Shown in pieces: positions 8,118 through 17,117 of a stretch of DNA of 64,000 bases; the first letter of the stretch is position 1; each line of letters starts with the position of its first letter. This DNA comes from Marivirga tractuosa DSM 4126 (GTDB taxonomy: Bacteria > Bacteroidota > Bacteroidia > Cytophagales > Cyclobacteriaceae), in NCBI RefSeq assembly GCF_000183425.1, contig NC_014759.1, positions 1,178,001 to 1,242,000 on the forward strand. Reading direction: 5' to 3'. The position numbers and the translations under genes are program-made. The notes under the pieces are model-generated. The model did no database searches, was not told where the DNA came from, and was given only the letters and a program-made list of their open reading frames with translations.

Positions 8118-9062
8118 ATGAACAACGCTATCCGTCCATACCAAGTCCCTGTAGGAAATGAAAATTCGCTGTTCACTTTAGTGGAGAATCGAACTGCCTA
8201 TACTTATGATAGTTGCGAACTGAATGTTTTTGAAACTCATCAACAGGCAAAGGATGTGAAATTGGTTTTCAACGATTTTGTTTTTACTTCTATGCTAAGA
8301 GGCAAAAAGGTGATGCACTTAGAAAATAAGGAGGCCTTTGATTATTTACCTGGGGAATCCGTAATTGTCGGCCCTAATGAGGTAATGGAAATAGATTTCC
8401 CTGAAGCAAAAAAGGGACAGCCCACTCAATGTATTGCATTAGCAATTTCCCAACAATTGATTGATTTCACTTTGGATATGCTGAATGAAAAGCATCCGAA
8501 AGTGATAGAGCAAGATCAATGGAAAATTGACCCTAGCATACATCATATCATCAATAATCAGGAGTTGATTAATACGGTCGATAGAATCATTAAAATCTCC
8601 AGAACAGAAGATAGCAGCACCAAGGATTTATATGTTGATTTGGCGATGAAGGAAATGATTATTCGCTTGATGCAAACTCAAGCAAGGCATGTTTTTACTT
8701 CCTCACCCAAAACTTTAGCTTCCCACCATCCCTTGGCTTATGCCATTCACATTATTCAGAATAAAATTAATGAGAAAATTGATTTTGACCGCTTGGCTAA
8801 TGCTGCTTGCATGAGCAGGGCGACTTTCTTTAAGAAATTCAAAGAAGCATTTGGTTTTACTCCAGGACAATATGTGCTTTCGGAAAGAATAAAATTGGCT
8901 AAAAAATGGTTAAAGAAACCCAATTGTAGTATTTCTGAGGCTTGCTATAATTCCGGTTTTGAGAACCTCTCGCATTTTACAAGTACTTTTAAGAAAGAAG
9001 AAGGAGTTTCACCCTCAGGATATAAGAAGAATTATCAAGGGAATGGTTCATTCTTGAATTAA
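8118..9062 (+). CDS. AraC-family transcriptional regulator
   Basis: 314 residues from the ATG at 8118 (MNNAIRPYQVPVG). The frame is open 90 bases further up, but that part overlaps the palindrome and reads unlike the family. The N-terminal 190 residues form a cupin-like effector domain. The C-terminal 100 residues are the two-helix-turn-helix AraC DNA-binding domain (ANAACMSRATFFKKFKEAFG and CYNSGFENLSHFTSTFKKEEG, with closing GVSPSGYKK). By position it probably controls the divergent aldehyde dehydrogenase/DUF779 genes and perhaps itself. The inducer is unknown. Confidence 0.9.
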   Translation: MNNAIRPYQVPVGNENSLFTLVENRTAYTYDSCELNVFETHQQAKDVKLVFNDFVFTSMLRGKKVMHLENKEAFDYLPGESVIVGPNEVMEIDFPEAKKGQPTQCIALAISQQLIDFTLDMLNEKHPKVIEQDQWKIDPSIHHIINNQELINTVDRIIKISRTEDSSTKDLYVDLAMKEMIIRLMQTQARHVFTSSPKTLASHHPLAYAIHIIQNKINEKIDFDRLANAACMSRATFFKKFKEAFGFTPGQYVLSERIKLAKKWLKKPNCSISEACYNSGFENLSHFTSTFKKEEGVSPSGYKKNYQGNGSFLN

Positions 9063-9278
9063 TAAATTTGTGCTAAACTATTCGCTTATTTTCCTACGAC
9101 TTCACTACATCGTTTTGGTGTTTTCAACAAAGCTTCAGCGATGAAAGATAATTGGCTTTCCATATGTCTTCAGGTAAAAATACCTAAAAGAGAGTTAGCA
9201 CTTTGAGAATAGGAATTTAGTAAATCCTGTATCTCATATTTATTCTTGTCGTATTAGAGAAGAAACAAATTCATAAAT

Positions 9279-10196
9279 TTGGAAGACTACAACAGAATAC
9301 TCGATGATATTTTACATACGGTTAATTCAGTAGATACACCAGGAAATGTAGCTTCGTACATTCCCGAATTAGCAAAAATTGATCCTTTCAAATTTGGTGT
9401 CTCTCTGCAATTTGTAAATGGAGAAACCTACAATGCTGGAGATTATGACGAACGATTTTCCATTCAGAGTATTTCAAAAGTCTTCACCTTGAGTATGGCC
9501 ATTCAGTGCATTGGCGACAAAGTCTGGGATCGAGTGGATGTGGAGCCATCTGGAGATCCATTTAATTCATTGGTTCAATTGGAACATGAAGAAGGTATTC
9601 CAAGAAATCCATTTATCAATTCAGGAGCCATCGTGATTTGTGATATTCTACTTTCAGAACTGGAGAATCCGAAAGATGATTATTTGCAATTCATGCACGA
9701 TCTTCAAGGCTCAGATAAAATACAGTACAATGAAGAAGTTTTTAAATCAGAGAAAAGCATGGGCTATAGAAATGTGGCCATGGCTAACTTTATCAAAAGC
9801 TTTAAGAACATCCACAACAAGCCAGAAGATGTGCTGGATTTCTATTTCTACACTTGTTCTTTAGATATGAGCTGCGTTGAACTAGCTTGGTGTTTTCAAT
9901 TATTCGCACAACATGGAAAATGCGCTCCTGATGGCACCTTGTTTCTGGAACCCAATCAAATCAAAAGGATCAATGCGCTTATGCTGACATGTGGATTCTA
10001 TGATGAATCTGGTGAATTTGCATTTCGTGTTGGTTTGCCTGGTAAAAGTGGTGTGGGCGGTGGTATTGCTGCTGTCTTGCCAGGAGAGTTCAGTATAGCT
10101 GTTTGGAGTCCGAAATTGAATGAAAAGGGAAATTCTGCTAAAGGCATGCATGCATTGGAATTGTTTACCACGCATACAGAAAAGTCCATTTTTTAA
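9279..10196 (+). CDS. glsA: Glutaminase
   Basis: 305 residues, the normal length of GlsA-type glutaminases, which hydrolyse L-glutamine to glutamate and ammonia. The serine-lysine active site of the beta-lactamase-like fold is at Ser64 and Lys67 in SIQSISKVF. Other conserved blocks are PFNSLVQLE, RNPFINSGAI, YNEEVFKSE and GLPGKSGVGGGI. The start is a TTG at 9279; no ATG occurs early in frame and this start gives the expected N-terminus. An AGAGAAG stretch upstream could be its ribosome site. The gene seems monocistronic, between the AraC-type gene and a repeat-bearing gap. Confidence 0.93.
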   Translation: MEDYNRILDDILHTVNSVDTPGNVASYIPELAKIDPFKFGVSLQFVNGETYNAGDYDERFSIQSISKVFTLSMAIQCIGDKVWDRVDVEPSGDPFNSLVQLEHEEGIPRNPFINSGAIVICDILLSELENPKDDYLQFMHDLQGSDKIQYNEEVFKSEKSMGYRNVAMANFIKSFKNIHNKPEDVLDFYFYTCSLDMSCVELAWCFQLFAQHGKCAPDGTLFLEPNQIKRINALMLTCGFYDESGEFAFRVGLPGKSGVGGGIAAVLPGEFSIAVWSPKLNEKGNSAKGMHALELFTTHTEKSIF

Positions 10197-10380
10197 CCAC
10201 AAAGCGACAAAAGAAAACATAAGAACAGCCAAAGGCTGCAAATGTTTAACCGCAGCGTTTTACTAATATTTCACAACTTGTCCCGTATTCATCGGGAAAG
10301 GACACAGAAGATTAGAAATGCTACAATAGCGAAGGAATGATCAAAGTGCCACACGACCATGGGGATTTTGCACAATAATG

Positions 10381-10444
10381 CCGTAGGCATGACCTTAAGG
10401 TAATCAAAAAAGTAAAAGGCTATCCAAGTTCCGTAGGAGCGACC
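10381..10444 (+). repeat. Short direct repeat CCGTAGG-N3-GACC
   Basis: CCGTAGG-CAT-GACC (10381-10394) and CCGTAGG-AGC-GACC (10431-10444) repeat 50 bases apart in the gene-free 10197-10468 interval. Such CCGTAGGxxxGACC motifs look like interspersed repeat fragments. The rest of the gap holds no gene that I can support. Confidence 0.4.
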
Positions 10445-10468
10445 TTTCTCAACATACTTTCAAAATAC

Positions 10469-11767
10469 TCAAACCCTCTTCAACCTAAAACTCAATACGA
10501 TTGCCAAAACCAGCAAACTCATAAAAAAGATGATCTGAGCTGGTAAACCAAATAACTGAGCTATTACCCCAAAACCGGCTGCCACCAATGTGAATAAACC
10601 AATGAAAGTATTCGCTACTGAAACATAGGTAGCCTTATTGTCATCAGGAGCATAATCTACCAAATAAGTCTTTCGACTTAATCTTGCTCCGCTATACGCA
10701 ATGCCATTGATAAAAAATACGGGTAAAAAAGCATAGAAGCCTAGATTCCAGTCAGAGGCATAGTAAAACAGCAATGCAAAAACAGCTCCTCCTATTGCTA
10801 TAAAGGAAGATATTCTCATCAGTCGAGTTGCGGATTGATCAGCAACTTTACCCCAAAAAGGACTGCTTAAAACATTTGCAAGTCCGTTTACAATAATTAA
10901 ATATCCAAGCAAACTCCAGCTAGTATTATCAATATCTTTAGCAACCAGAACATAAAATGGCTGGAGGAGTGGAACCGCCATTAATAATGCCCTAGTAAAA
11001 AGGAAATTTCTGAAATTTGCTTCTTCTTTTATCAGCTTAATCCCTGCCTTAACTTCTTCAAATGGAGTTCTACCACCTTTTGTTGCTCCTTTCTCTTCTT
11101 CTATCATGAAAAACAAAATAGAGGCTATAAACCACAAACCAGAAGCGAAGAGAAACATAAACCCATAAATGGACTTGTCAGCCTGCCCCTGAATAAAGAA
11201 TACCAAAACAACGCCTGCTATCAAGCTCAAAATCCCTCCAAAGGTAGAACGGTAGCTCAACATTTGTCCGCGAGTACTTTTGGGAATGGTTTTTCCAATC
11301 ACGTCTTTGTAAGCAACAGAAGCTACACCGCTTGCCACACTAAAAATCGCAAGTAGCACTAGCATTGCTATCGGAAAGGTTTCCTCATCACCAAAGAAAA
11401 TGTGACCAGCTGCAGCCAACCAACATAAACCTTGCATTAAGGCACTGATTGCCCAGAAATTTTTATGTATTGAAAAAGATCGGATTTTTCCCGAAACCGC
11501 TAGCTGAGGTAATAATGAGCCTGCATCTTTAATAGGAACCAAAGCACCAATCACAGCTGAGGAAGCACCGAAGAAGTCCATAATCCAAGCTAAAGTTAGA
11601 TTTGGACTGATGATCTTTTCTGCCAATTTGCTTAGTGTACCATTGGCAATATTGAGCGTAAAATTCTTGGGAACATTAGTGCAAGCATCATCTGGAATTG
11701 CTTTGCATGCACGCAGTTCATCTTCTTCTATCAAAAAATCATAAAATTGCTCCTTTAATTTAGCCAT
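10469..11767 (-). CDS. MFS transporter
   Basis: 432 residues from the ATG at 11767 (a TTG lies just before it). After about 55 soluble residues the protein has roughly 11-12 hydrophobic helices typical of the major facilitator superfamily, with a charged central loop near residue 225 (MIEEEKGATKGGRTP) dividing the two halves. GQMLSYRSTFGG may correspond to a family A-like loop. Substrate cannot be told. The unusually long polar N-terminus includes a Cys pair (ACKAIPDDACTNVP). The gene lies back to back with the small conserved gene at 11811. Confidence 0.85.
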   Translation of the reverse strand: MAKLKEQFYDFLIEEDELRACKAIPDDACTNVPKNFTLNIANGTLSKLAEKIISPNLTLAWIMDFFGASSAVIGALVPIKDAGSLLPQLAVSGKIRSFSIHKNFWAISALMQGLCWLAAAGHIFFGDEETFPIAMLVLLAIFSVASGVASVAYKDVIGKTIPKSTRGQMLSYRSTFGGILSLIAGVVLVFFIQGQADKSIYGFMFLFASGLWFIASILFFMIEEEKGATKGGRTPFEEVKAGIKLIKEEANFRNFLFTRALLMAVPLLQPFYVLVAKDIDNTSWSLLGYLIIVNGLANVLSSPFWGKVADQSATRLMRISSFIAIGGAVFALLFYYASDWNLGFYAFLPVFFINGIAYSGARLSRKTYLVDYAPDDNKATYVSVANTFIGLFTLVAAGFGVIAQLFGLPAQIIFFMSLLVLAIVLSFRLKRV

Positions 11768-11781
11768 CAATATTTAAGACT

Positions 11782-11789
11782 TAACTTTG
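11782..11789 (+). promoter_or_regulatory. TAACTTTG promoter -7 element
   Basis: TAACTTTG fits the Bacteroidota -7 consensus TAnnTTTG. It lies 21 bases before the ATG at 11811, leaving a leader of about 15 bases. It overlaps the longer open frame that begins at 11787, which argues that the true start is 11811. A good -33 TTG is not seen. Confidence 0.4.
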
Positions 11790-11810
11790 CAAAAATTAAA
11801 AATAAGAATA

Positions 11811-12047
11811 ATGAGGGTAATAGGTGAACTTCCAAACAACTTTTGTAAAATCAGTTTGTTCCAATGGAATGAAAAATATTTAGTGAAATTTGAATTAGGA
11901 TTATATGAGCAAACCTTCAAAATTGATGAATATGAAGTGGCAGATGTAGAAGAATTAAAAAGCCTAATTTCTGAAGATTTTATCAAAAAAGTGATGCAGC
12001 GTTTTGATGATATGCATGCTGATTGGGGAGAAATTGCTTTGGGTTAA
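11811..12047 (+). CDS. Small conserved Bacteroidota protein
   Basis: 78 residues starting MRVIGELPNNFCKISLFQWN. The pattern (MRVIGE, a Cys followed by beta strands, NEKYLVKFE, QTFKIDE, and a C-terminal helix with FDDMHADWG) recurs in uncharacterised small proteins of Bacteroidota. No signal peptide or membrane helix is present, so it should be cytoplasmic. Function is unknown. It diverges from the MFS gene and converges with the cupredoxin gene, with a shared terminator hairpin between them. Confidence 0.75.
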   Translation: MRVIGELPNNFCKISLFQWNEKYLVKFELGLYEQTFKIDEYEVADVEELKSLISEDFIKKVMQRFDDMHADWGEIALG

Positions 12048-12090
12048 CGCTTAAAAGAAAAGCATTAAAAGCCTTCATAACCTATAGTTA

Positions 12091-12114
12091 AGTATTGAAG
12101 ACTTTTTCAATACT
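12091..12114. terminator. Bidirectional terminator hairpin
   Basis: AGTATTGAA (12091-12099) pairs perfectly with TTCAATACT (12106-12114) around a six-base loop, with T-rich sequence inside and after it. It lies between convergent stops at 12047 and 12116 and can end transcripts from both sides. Confidence 0.65.
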
Positions 12115-12115
12115 T

Positions 12116-12598
12116 TTAGTTAACCGTAATACTTCCTGTCATTCCAAGATGTACAGTACAAACGTAATTATCGAGTTCACCTGCCAATGCTTGTGTTAAA
12201 GTAAAATTAAAGCTAGTACCGCTAGCTTGAAAATCAACATCTGAGTCTTCTTCAAAACTTCCGTCAACACTATTCATACTTAACAGAATATTATTCTCAC
12301 TATCTCTAAGTGCAAATGGATGAGAGCTAGCTCCAGTAACTGTTAACACATAACGAGTTCCAACAGTTAATTCCCATGTACTATTATCTTCATTGGTAGT
12401 AGTCACCTCTTCATTTCCATTAATTTCAGAAACGAAATAAGCCGAAGCACCAGAATTATCTATTGTCATTTCAACAATATTGACTGAATTATCATCATCG
12501 TCATCATTATCATCTACCATATCATCAACTTCCTCTTCACAAGAAAACGATAAAAAAGCAATTGGAATGAGAAATAGAATTTTTCTTAAATTATCCAT
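12116..12598 (-). CDS. Cupredoxin-like lipoprotein (amicyanin-type copper site)
   Basis: 160 residues from the ATG at 12598. The signal ends in SFSC (Cys20) and is followed by an acidic Asp-rich linker (25-36), so the protein should be lipid-anchored on a flexible stalk. Residues 40-160 look like a cupredoxin beta-sandwich. A His at 93 (SSHPFAL) and the C-terminal C147-x2-H150-x2-M153 (CTVHLGM) match the four type 1 copper ligands in the spacing used by amicyanin. It should carry electrons in the periplasm or at the outer membrane. It is the last gene of a three-gene minus-strand set, 66 bases after the MbnP-like gene and downstream of a diheme protein, which could be its redox partner. Confidence 0.8.
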   Translation of the reverse strand: MDNLRKILFLIPIAFLSFSCEEEVDDMVDDNDDDDDNSVNIVEMTIDNSGASAYFVSEINGNEEVTTTNEDNSTWELTVGTRYVLTVTGASSHPFALRDSENNILLSMNSVDGSFEEDSDVDFQASGTSFNFTLTQALAGELDNYVCTVHLGMTGSITVN

Positions 12599-12664
12599 AA
12601 GTAGTTTAGTTTTAATGAGATCAATCGTGAACATTGAACAATATTTTAATTATAGCAATATAAG

Positions 12665-13381
12665 TTATTCAATTAATTTCACAAATCCTTCAGCATAATT
12701 CTCCCCTATTAAATCCGCCTCAGCATTGAATTGGAAATCGCTTAAAACTTCAAAATCTATCGTATTGGGGTTTTGAAATGCTTCCAATAAATCCAATTGA
12801 AAATTCATTTCAGCTCCGGAAGAGCCAACCGTTACAGGAGCTTCAAAAGTAAATGATTGAGGTTTGAAATTATTTTCAGTGCCCACATGAACCACTACTC
12901 CTCTTCTATTTCCGTCATTATCTTCAAATTCACCGTCCATTCTGATAAATTTATAGCCAGTAGTCCAATTCCACGCCATATTATTGCTTGGGTCCAAATC
13001 TCCAGAAAGTGATTCGGAAAGATTGGTGTCTTCACGAATACCTATATTAAACCTGATTTCTGTATAGCTATCTTGTGAAACCGATGGGAGTCTTAAACTG
13101 TACTTATTACCTTCTTTAGGCTCAATTAAGTGGTAGCTGTCCGAAAAAGCGGTAATATCTCCTTCAGAATTAACCAATCGAATATCACTGATGTATGTTC
13201 TCCATAATCGTAAAGAAAACTCATTACCAGCTGCATTTTGGTATAAAGTATTATACTCAAAATCTGCAGTTCCAGCTTTATGATAAAAGTTAATATCAAG
13301 CGGTGCACCAATAAAATCATCATCTTTACAAGAAAGTAAAGCGAATGGGACTATGAATAAAAAGGCTTTAATTGTTTTCAT
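12665..13381 (-). CDS. MbnP-like copper-binding lipoprotein
   Basis: 238 residues from the ATG at 13381, which begins MKTIKAFLFIVPFALLSC with lipobox Cys18. Landmarks of the MbnP family are visible: LDINFYHKAG (28-37), the block RTYISDIRLV (61-70), FNIGI (111-115), and the hallmark MAWNWTTGYKFIRMDGEF (135-152) with Trp137 and Trp139, then VVHVG (163-167). In studied MbnP proteins a Trp is converted to kynurenine by the partner diheme enzyme MbnH and the protein binds copper; His34, His84 and His165 are candidate ligands here. It overlaps the upstream MbnH/MauG-like gene by 14 bases, implying translational coupling. The assignment rests on motifs; which Trp would be modified is not known. Confidence 0.82.
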   Translation of the reverse strand: MKTIKAFLFIVPFALLSCKDDDFIGAPLDINFYHKAGTADFEYNTLYQNAAGNEFSLRLWRTYISDIRLVNSEGDITAFSDSYHLIEPKEGNKYSLRLPSVSQDSYTEIRFNIGIREDTNLSESLSGDLDPSNNMAWNWTTGYKFIRMDGEFEDNDGNRRGVVVHVGTENNFKPQSFTFEAPVTVGSSGAEMNFQLDLLEAFQNPNTIDFEVLSDFQFNAEADLIGENYAEGFVKLIE

Positions 13382-14485
13382 TTTCAAATGGATTAGAGAA
13401 TTGAGGATTATTAATAAATTCTTCATCAGTTAACATATGTAGAAATGCCAAAATATCTTCTTTTTCCTGATCTGTAAGGAATAATTGTGGTCGTTCTCCT
13501 GCAGCCTGACTTTCATTACTACCTTCTATAATTAGAACATCTAATGTACTGCTTTGATGAATTCCATTGTCGTAATGCTCAATCACTTCCTTTAAAGTTT
13601 CAAATCTACCATCATGCATATATGGTGCAGTTAAAGCTATATTTCTTAAGCTAGGAGTTTTAAATCTACCTTTATCTTTTGGGTCTCCAGTCACTGCCAT
13701 TAAACCTTCATCCATATTTTCATCATTATCCAAACCATTATTATGGAAGCCTTGAAATTCATCAATTGCACCAGAAGTAAGTGGCCCCAAATGGCAGTCT
13801 CCACAATTACCACCTCTCAACTGACCAGGAATTGGATGCGTAAAAAACAATTGCTCCCCTCTTCGTTCAGATTGAGTTGGTTCATATTCGCCTCTTAAAT
13901 ATTGATCATATTTAGAATTAGATGATATCAACGCTCTTTGAAATTGAGCCAATGCTTTTCCAATTAATTCTTCTGTGATTTGATCAGTGTCAAATGCTTC
14001 TTGAAATAATGTATTATAACCTGCATCTTGTAATTTTTGAATAGCATTATCAAAATTCTCATGCATTTCAATGGGGTTACGAATTGGTTCGGTTGATTGT
14101 GCCTCTACTGTTTCCATCTGCCCATTCCAAGTAAATTTTTCAGCCCAAAGCAAATTCACCAAAGACATAGTACTCACTTTTCCATTTATGCCGTCTATTC
14201 CCGGGCTAAAAGCCTTACCGTCAGTGAAGGCTTTGCTTTGTTGATGGCAAGTAGCGCAAGACATGCTGTTATCACCAGAAAGTTTTTTCTCATAAAAAAG
14301 CATTCTTCCTAGTTCGAAGCCTTTCGTAGTAATGGGATTGGCTTCGGGAATTCTTTCATTGAAGCTACCAAAATAAGATGGAGCAGATAGCTCAAAATCC
14401 TCTTCAGGTTCAAACTCCTGCTCCTTGGGATCACAACCCGAGGATATAAAAAAAAGAGTAAGAATGAAAATAGGGTGATTCGCAT
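13368..14485 (-). CDS. Diheme cytochrome c peroxidase, MauG/MbnH-like, with apparent frameshift
   Basis: The main frame (13368 to about 14303 and beyond) holds two CxxCH heme sites, SCATCH and NCGDCH, plus the MauG/CCP block FKTPSLRNIALTAPYMHDGRF. Upstream the same frame reads on through SSGCDPKEQEFE but meets a stop without a start codon. The neighbouring frame supplies an ATG at 14485 and a hydrophobic signal. Adding one T to the eight-T run (plus-strand A run 14448-14455) joins them into a 372-residue lipoprotein with lipobox SSGC. So the gene is frameshifted as sequenced, by error or slippage. Family members catalyse peroxide-driven oxidation; MbnH modifies a Trp of MbnP, and the next gene is MbnP-like. 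Confidence 0.85.
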
Positions 14486-14534
14486 TTTAAGTTCTTGAAA
14501 AGAAGTAAAAATATAGATTGTCAATCAATAATAA

Positions 14535-14542
14535 CAAACGTA
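14535..14542 (-). promoter_or_regulatory. TACGTTTG promoter -7 candidate for the copper module
   Basis: On the minus strand TACGTTTG matches TAnnTTTG, about 50 bases before the ATG at 14485, giving a leader of roughly 40 bases. No convincing -33 TTG is at the right distance, so the call is tentative. Confidence 0.3.
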
Positions 14543-14688
14543 ATTTGTATGAAAAAAAGTTTATATAAAGTAAGATAAATTAATTCCAGTTCAAGCAAAG
14601 ATTGGTATTTCATTTAATTTAATAACCATTAGTATAAAAATCATGTCTAAAAATTTAGATTTAACGTAATTTTCAAAAAGACCTGTTT

Positions 14689-16167
14689 ATGAAAATAGTA
14701 AAAACATTTATTATCGCACTTCTAATTTCAAGTTCTTGTTTTGCCCAAGTTCAAGAACCACTAGATTTCCTATCAAGTGACTTTCATAAAGAAAGAAGAG
14801 AAATTTTAAGAAGCAAGATGCCTGAAAATTCTGTGGCAGTGTTCTTTTCAAACCCAATTCGCAACCGAGCCAATGATGTAAATTATAAGTATCATCAAGA
14901 TCCTAATTTCTATTACCTCACGGGTCATAGACAGCCGCATGCCTTATTGATGATTTTTTCAGAAGAGCAAAACATCAATGGAAATAGTTTTGATGAAATT
15001 GTATTTGTTAGGGGTAGAAATGCATTGGCCGAACTCTATGATGGCGGAAGAATGAGCGCATCAGAAGCTGCGAAAGATTTAAAATTAGACCTAGCTTTTG
15101 AAACACCTGAATTCAAAAACTTCCCTATTGATTTCTCGAAATACGATCAAGTCTTATTTCATGATTTTGAAGATGATGTGAGGGAAACACAGGAAGAAGG
15201 GGACTTATACGATTTGATTTCACAATTTAAGCAAAAAGTAAATTATCCTGATGATAGTAATTTAGATATCACACCTGAGCCGCAAGAAAATAATTTAAAC
15301 ACCACTCTTTTAGATCAACTATTGCGCCCAATGCGCGGTATTAAAACCGAAGAAGAATTGGATTTATTAAGAAAAGCGGTGAAAATTTCTGCTTTAGGAC
15401 AAGCAGAAGTAATGCGAGCAATGGAGCCGGGCATGTCTGAACTTGAAGTTCAAGGAATGCATGAATTTATATATAAAAAATACAAGGCGGAATATGAAGG
15501 CTACCCTAGTATTGTGGGTGCAGGACATAATGGATGTGTATTGCATTATATAGACAACTACAAACCTGAAATTGAAGATGGGGAACTGATCTTGATGGAT
15601 TTGGGTGCTGAATATCATGGTTATACCGCTGATATTACCCGAACTATTCCAGTAAACGGAAAATTTACCAACGAGCAAAAAGCGATCTATGACTTAGTAT
15701 ACGAAGCACAGGAAGCGGCCATGTCGATAGCCAAAGCTGGTGTTCCTTTTTCAGATTTGTTGGACACCACACAGGCTGTTATTAATAAGGGCTTGTTGGA
15801 ACTAGGCATAATTGAAAGTTTGAATGAGGAAGATTTAATAGACCCGTCAACCGGAAGACATCGCTATTACCCACATGGATGTTGCCATCACATCGGTTTG
15901 GATGTGCATGATTTAGGTGAATACGGTACTTTGGAAGAAAATATGGTCATCACCATTGAGCCTGGGATTTATATTCCGCAAGGAAGCCCTTGTGATGAAA
16001 AATGGTGGAACATCCCAGTAAGGATAGAAGATGATTATTTAATTAAAAAAGATGGGATTGAATTGCTGTCGGATGATGCGCCAAGAAAAAGCGAGGAAAT
16101 CGAAAAATTAATGAAGGAAAAGAGTGCATTTGGGCAGTTTAATTTGCCTGATTTGGATGGAGAATAA
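14689..16167 (+). CDS. Secreted aminopeptidase P (Xaa-Pro, M24B)
   Basis: 492 residues. The first 20 form a signal peptide ending CFAQ, so it is exported, unlike cytoplasmic PepP. The N-terminal third is the AMP_N domain (FLSSDFHKERREILRSKMP, YLTGHRQPHALLMIF). The C-terminal pita-bread domain shows the dinuclear metal ligands: Asp pair in LMDLGAEYHGYTADITRTIP, His in HGCCHHIGLDVHD, and Glu in TIEPGIYIP and IPVRIEDDYL. It cleaves N-terminal residues ahead of proline. The gene diverges from the diheme protein gene; no operon partner is certain, though the lipoprotein at 16280 follows 112 bases later. Confidence 0.92.
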   Translation: MKIVKTFIIALLISSSCFAQVQEPLDFLSSDFHKERREILRSKMPENSVAVFFSNPIRNRANDVNYKYHQDPNFYYLTGHRQPHALLMIFSEEQNINGNSFDEIVFVRGRNALAELYDGGRMSASEAAKDLKLDLAFETPEFKNFPIDFSKYDQVLFHDFEDDVRETQEEGDLYDLISQFKQKVNYPDDSNLDITPEPQENNLNTTLLDQLLRPMRGIKTEEELDLLRKAVKISALGQAEVMRAMEPGMSELEVQGMHEFIYKKYKAEYEGYPSIVGAGHNGCVLHYIDNYKPEIEDGELILMDLGAEYHGYTADITRTIPVNGKFTNEQKAIYDLVYEAQEAAMSIAKAGVPFSDLLDTTQAVINKGLLELGIIESLNEEDLIDPSTGRHRYYPHGCCHHIGLDVHDLGEYGTLEENMVITIEPGIYIPQGSPCDEKWWNIPVRIEDDYLIKKDGIELLSDDAPRKSEEIEKLMKEKSAFGQFNLPDLDGE

Positions 16168-16279
16168 TGAGCAATTAATAGCACTTCTAGATAAATATAG
16201 GTTACAAAATATTTTTAAATCGATTAGCCTAATAAAGGCTATCAATAATGATAATAGCGAATTGTTAGACAAAACAGTA

Positions 16280-16852
16280 ATGAACCGACTGCATCTAATC
16301 TTACTATCATTTATACTTATTTCTTGTCAAGAAAGCCAAGAAGAGGACACTCAAAAACTAAATAAAGAAGTAAATAAGGTTGTTAATGTTTTTATAGAAG
16401 ATAAAGCGATGTATAAATATGGAGTCATTTTAAATAAACTTTCTCCCTATGAATATTATAATTTACAGCACACCTCTGGGAAAGAAATTCCACCTTCTCG
16501 TGCTAGTTATGATTTAAAAAATGAGATTAGTTTACTAAAAATTATTGATTCAGAAAAATACTTTGATTCGATTAAGAATAAAAATAATCTCAAGACACAA
16601 ATAATTCAATCAGAGAAAATTTATTCCGATTTTTCTTTAAATCTAAATTATCTTAGAGAAAAAAACTACGCATTTAAGGACACACTAACTTCCTATAGAA
16701 TATATCCTCCTTTATTTAATAATGATTCAACTGCTGCATATATCCAATATGATTTTTTTGATTATGGTTGGAAAGAAGGGTCAGGCACCATTTATATTAA
16801 AAAAAAAGAAGAATGGCATTTTTTTAAAAATGTAAGTAGTCATATAATGTAA
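16280..16852 (+). CDS. Hypothetical lipoprotein
   Basis: 190 residues from the ATG at 16280 (MNRLHLILLSFILISC), which gives a clean lipoprotein signal with Cys about residue 16. A longer open frame begins inside the aminopeptidase gene and is not favoured. The mature part is polar, Lys/Asn/Ile-rich, and more AT-rich than its neighbours. No family is recognised. It carries runs of nine A (16799-16807) and seven T near the 3' end, so the C-terminus should be treated with care given the homopolymer problems elsewhere in the window. Confidence 0.6.
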   Translation: MNRLHLILLSFILISCQESQEEDTQKLNKEVNKVVNVFIEDKAMYKYGVILNKLSPYEYYNLQHTSGKEIPPSRASYDLKNEISLLKIIDSEKYFDSIKNKNNLKTQIIQSEKIYSDFSLNLNYLREKNYAFKDTLTSYRIYPPLFNNDSTAAYIQYDFFDYGWKEGSGTIYIKKKEEWHFFKNVSSHIM

Positions 16853-17117
16853 ACTTTGCCTAATCGAGTAGACTGCCCTGAGCCATAAACACACGGTGCG
16901 GCTCTCATATACAACGATTCAATGAATGACTACTTAAACAATATTGAAAAACATTGATTCAGTTCCTTTCCCCCTGTTTTCGTTGCTGATATCTACAACA
17001 TAATTATTTGAACACTAAATTAAATTATTCAAATAATATAAAATTATTCTGTTCATAAACGCAACCTAAAAATTAAACATTCCTTTTATTATCAGTGTAT
17101 CAACATTTATTTAAAAG

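Noticed and set aside
9274..9281. TAAATTTG promoter-like element at the glutaminase start
   Set aside because: It contains the TTG start codon itself, so a transcript from it would begin inside the gene; no later start fits the family's N-terminus. Chance match.
13126..13323. 65-codon minus-strand open frame in the MbnP-like gene
   Set aside because: Off-frame shadow of the MbnP-like gene, which has a lipobox and family motifs.
16799..16807. Nine-A run in the lipoprotein gene as a fourth frameshift
   Set aside because: The frame continues sensibly after it and no homologue is known by sight, so an error cannot be shown.
16880..16904. GAGCC ... GGCTC hairpin with ACACGG core, reminiscent of a group II intron domain
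   Set aside because: Only a short imperfect stem; no maturase gene, no neighbouring intron domains, and no repeat on the other side.
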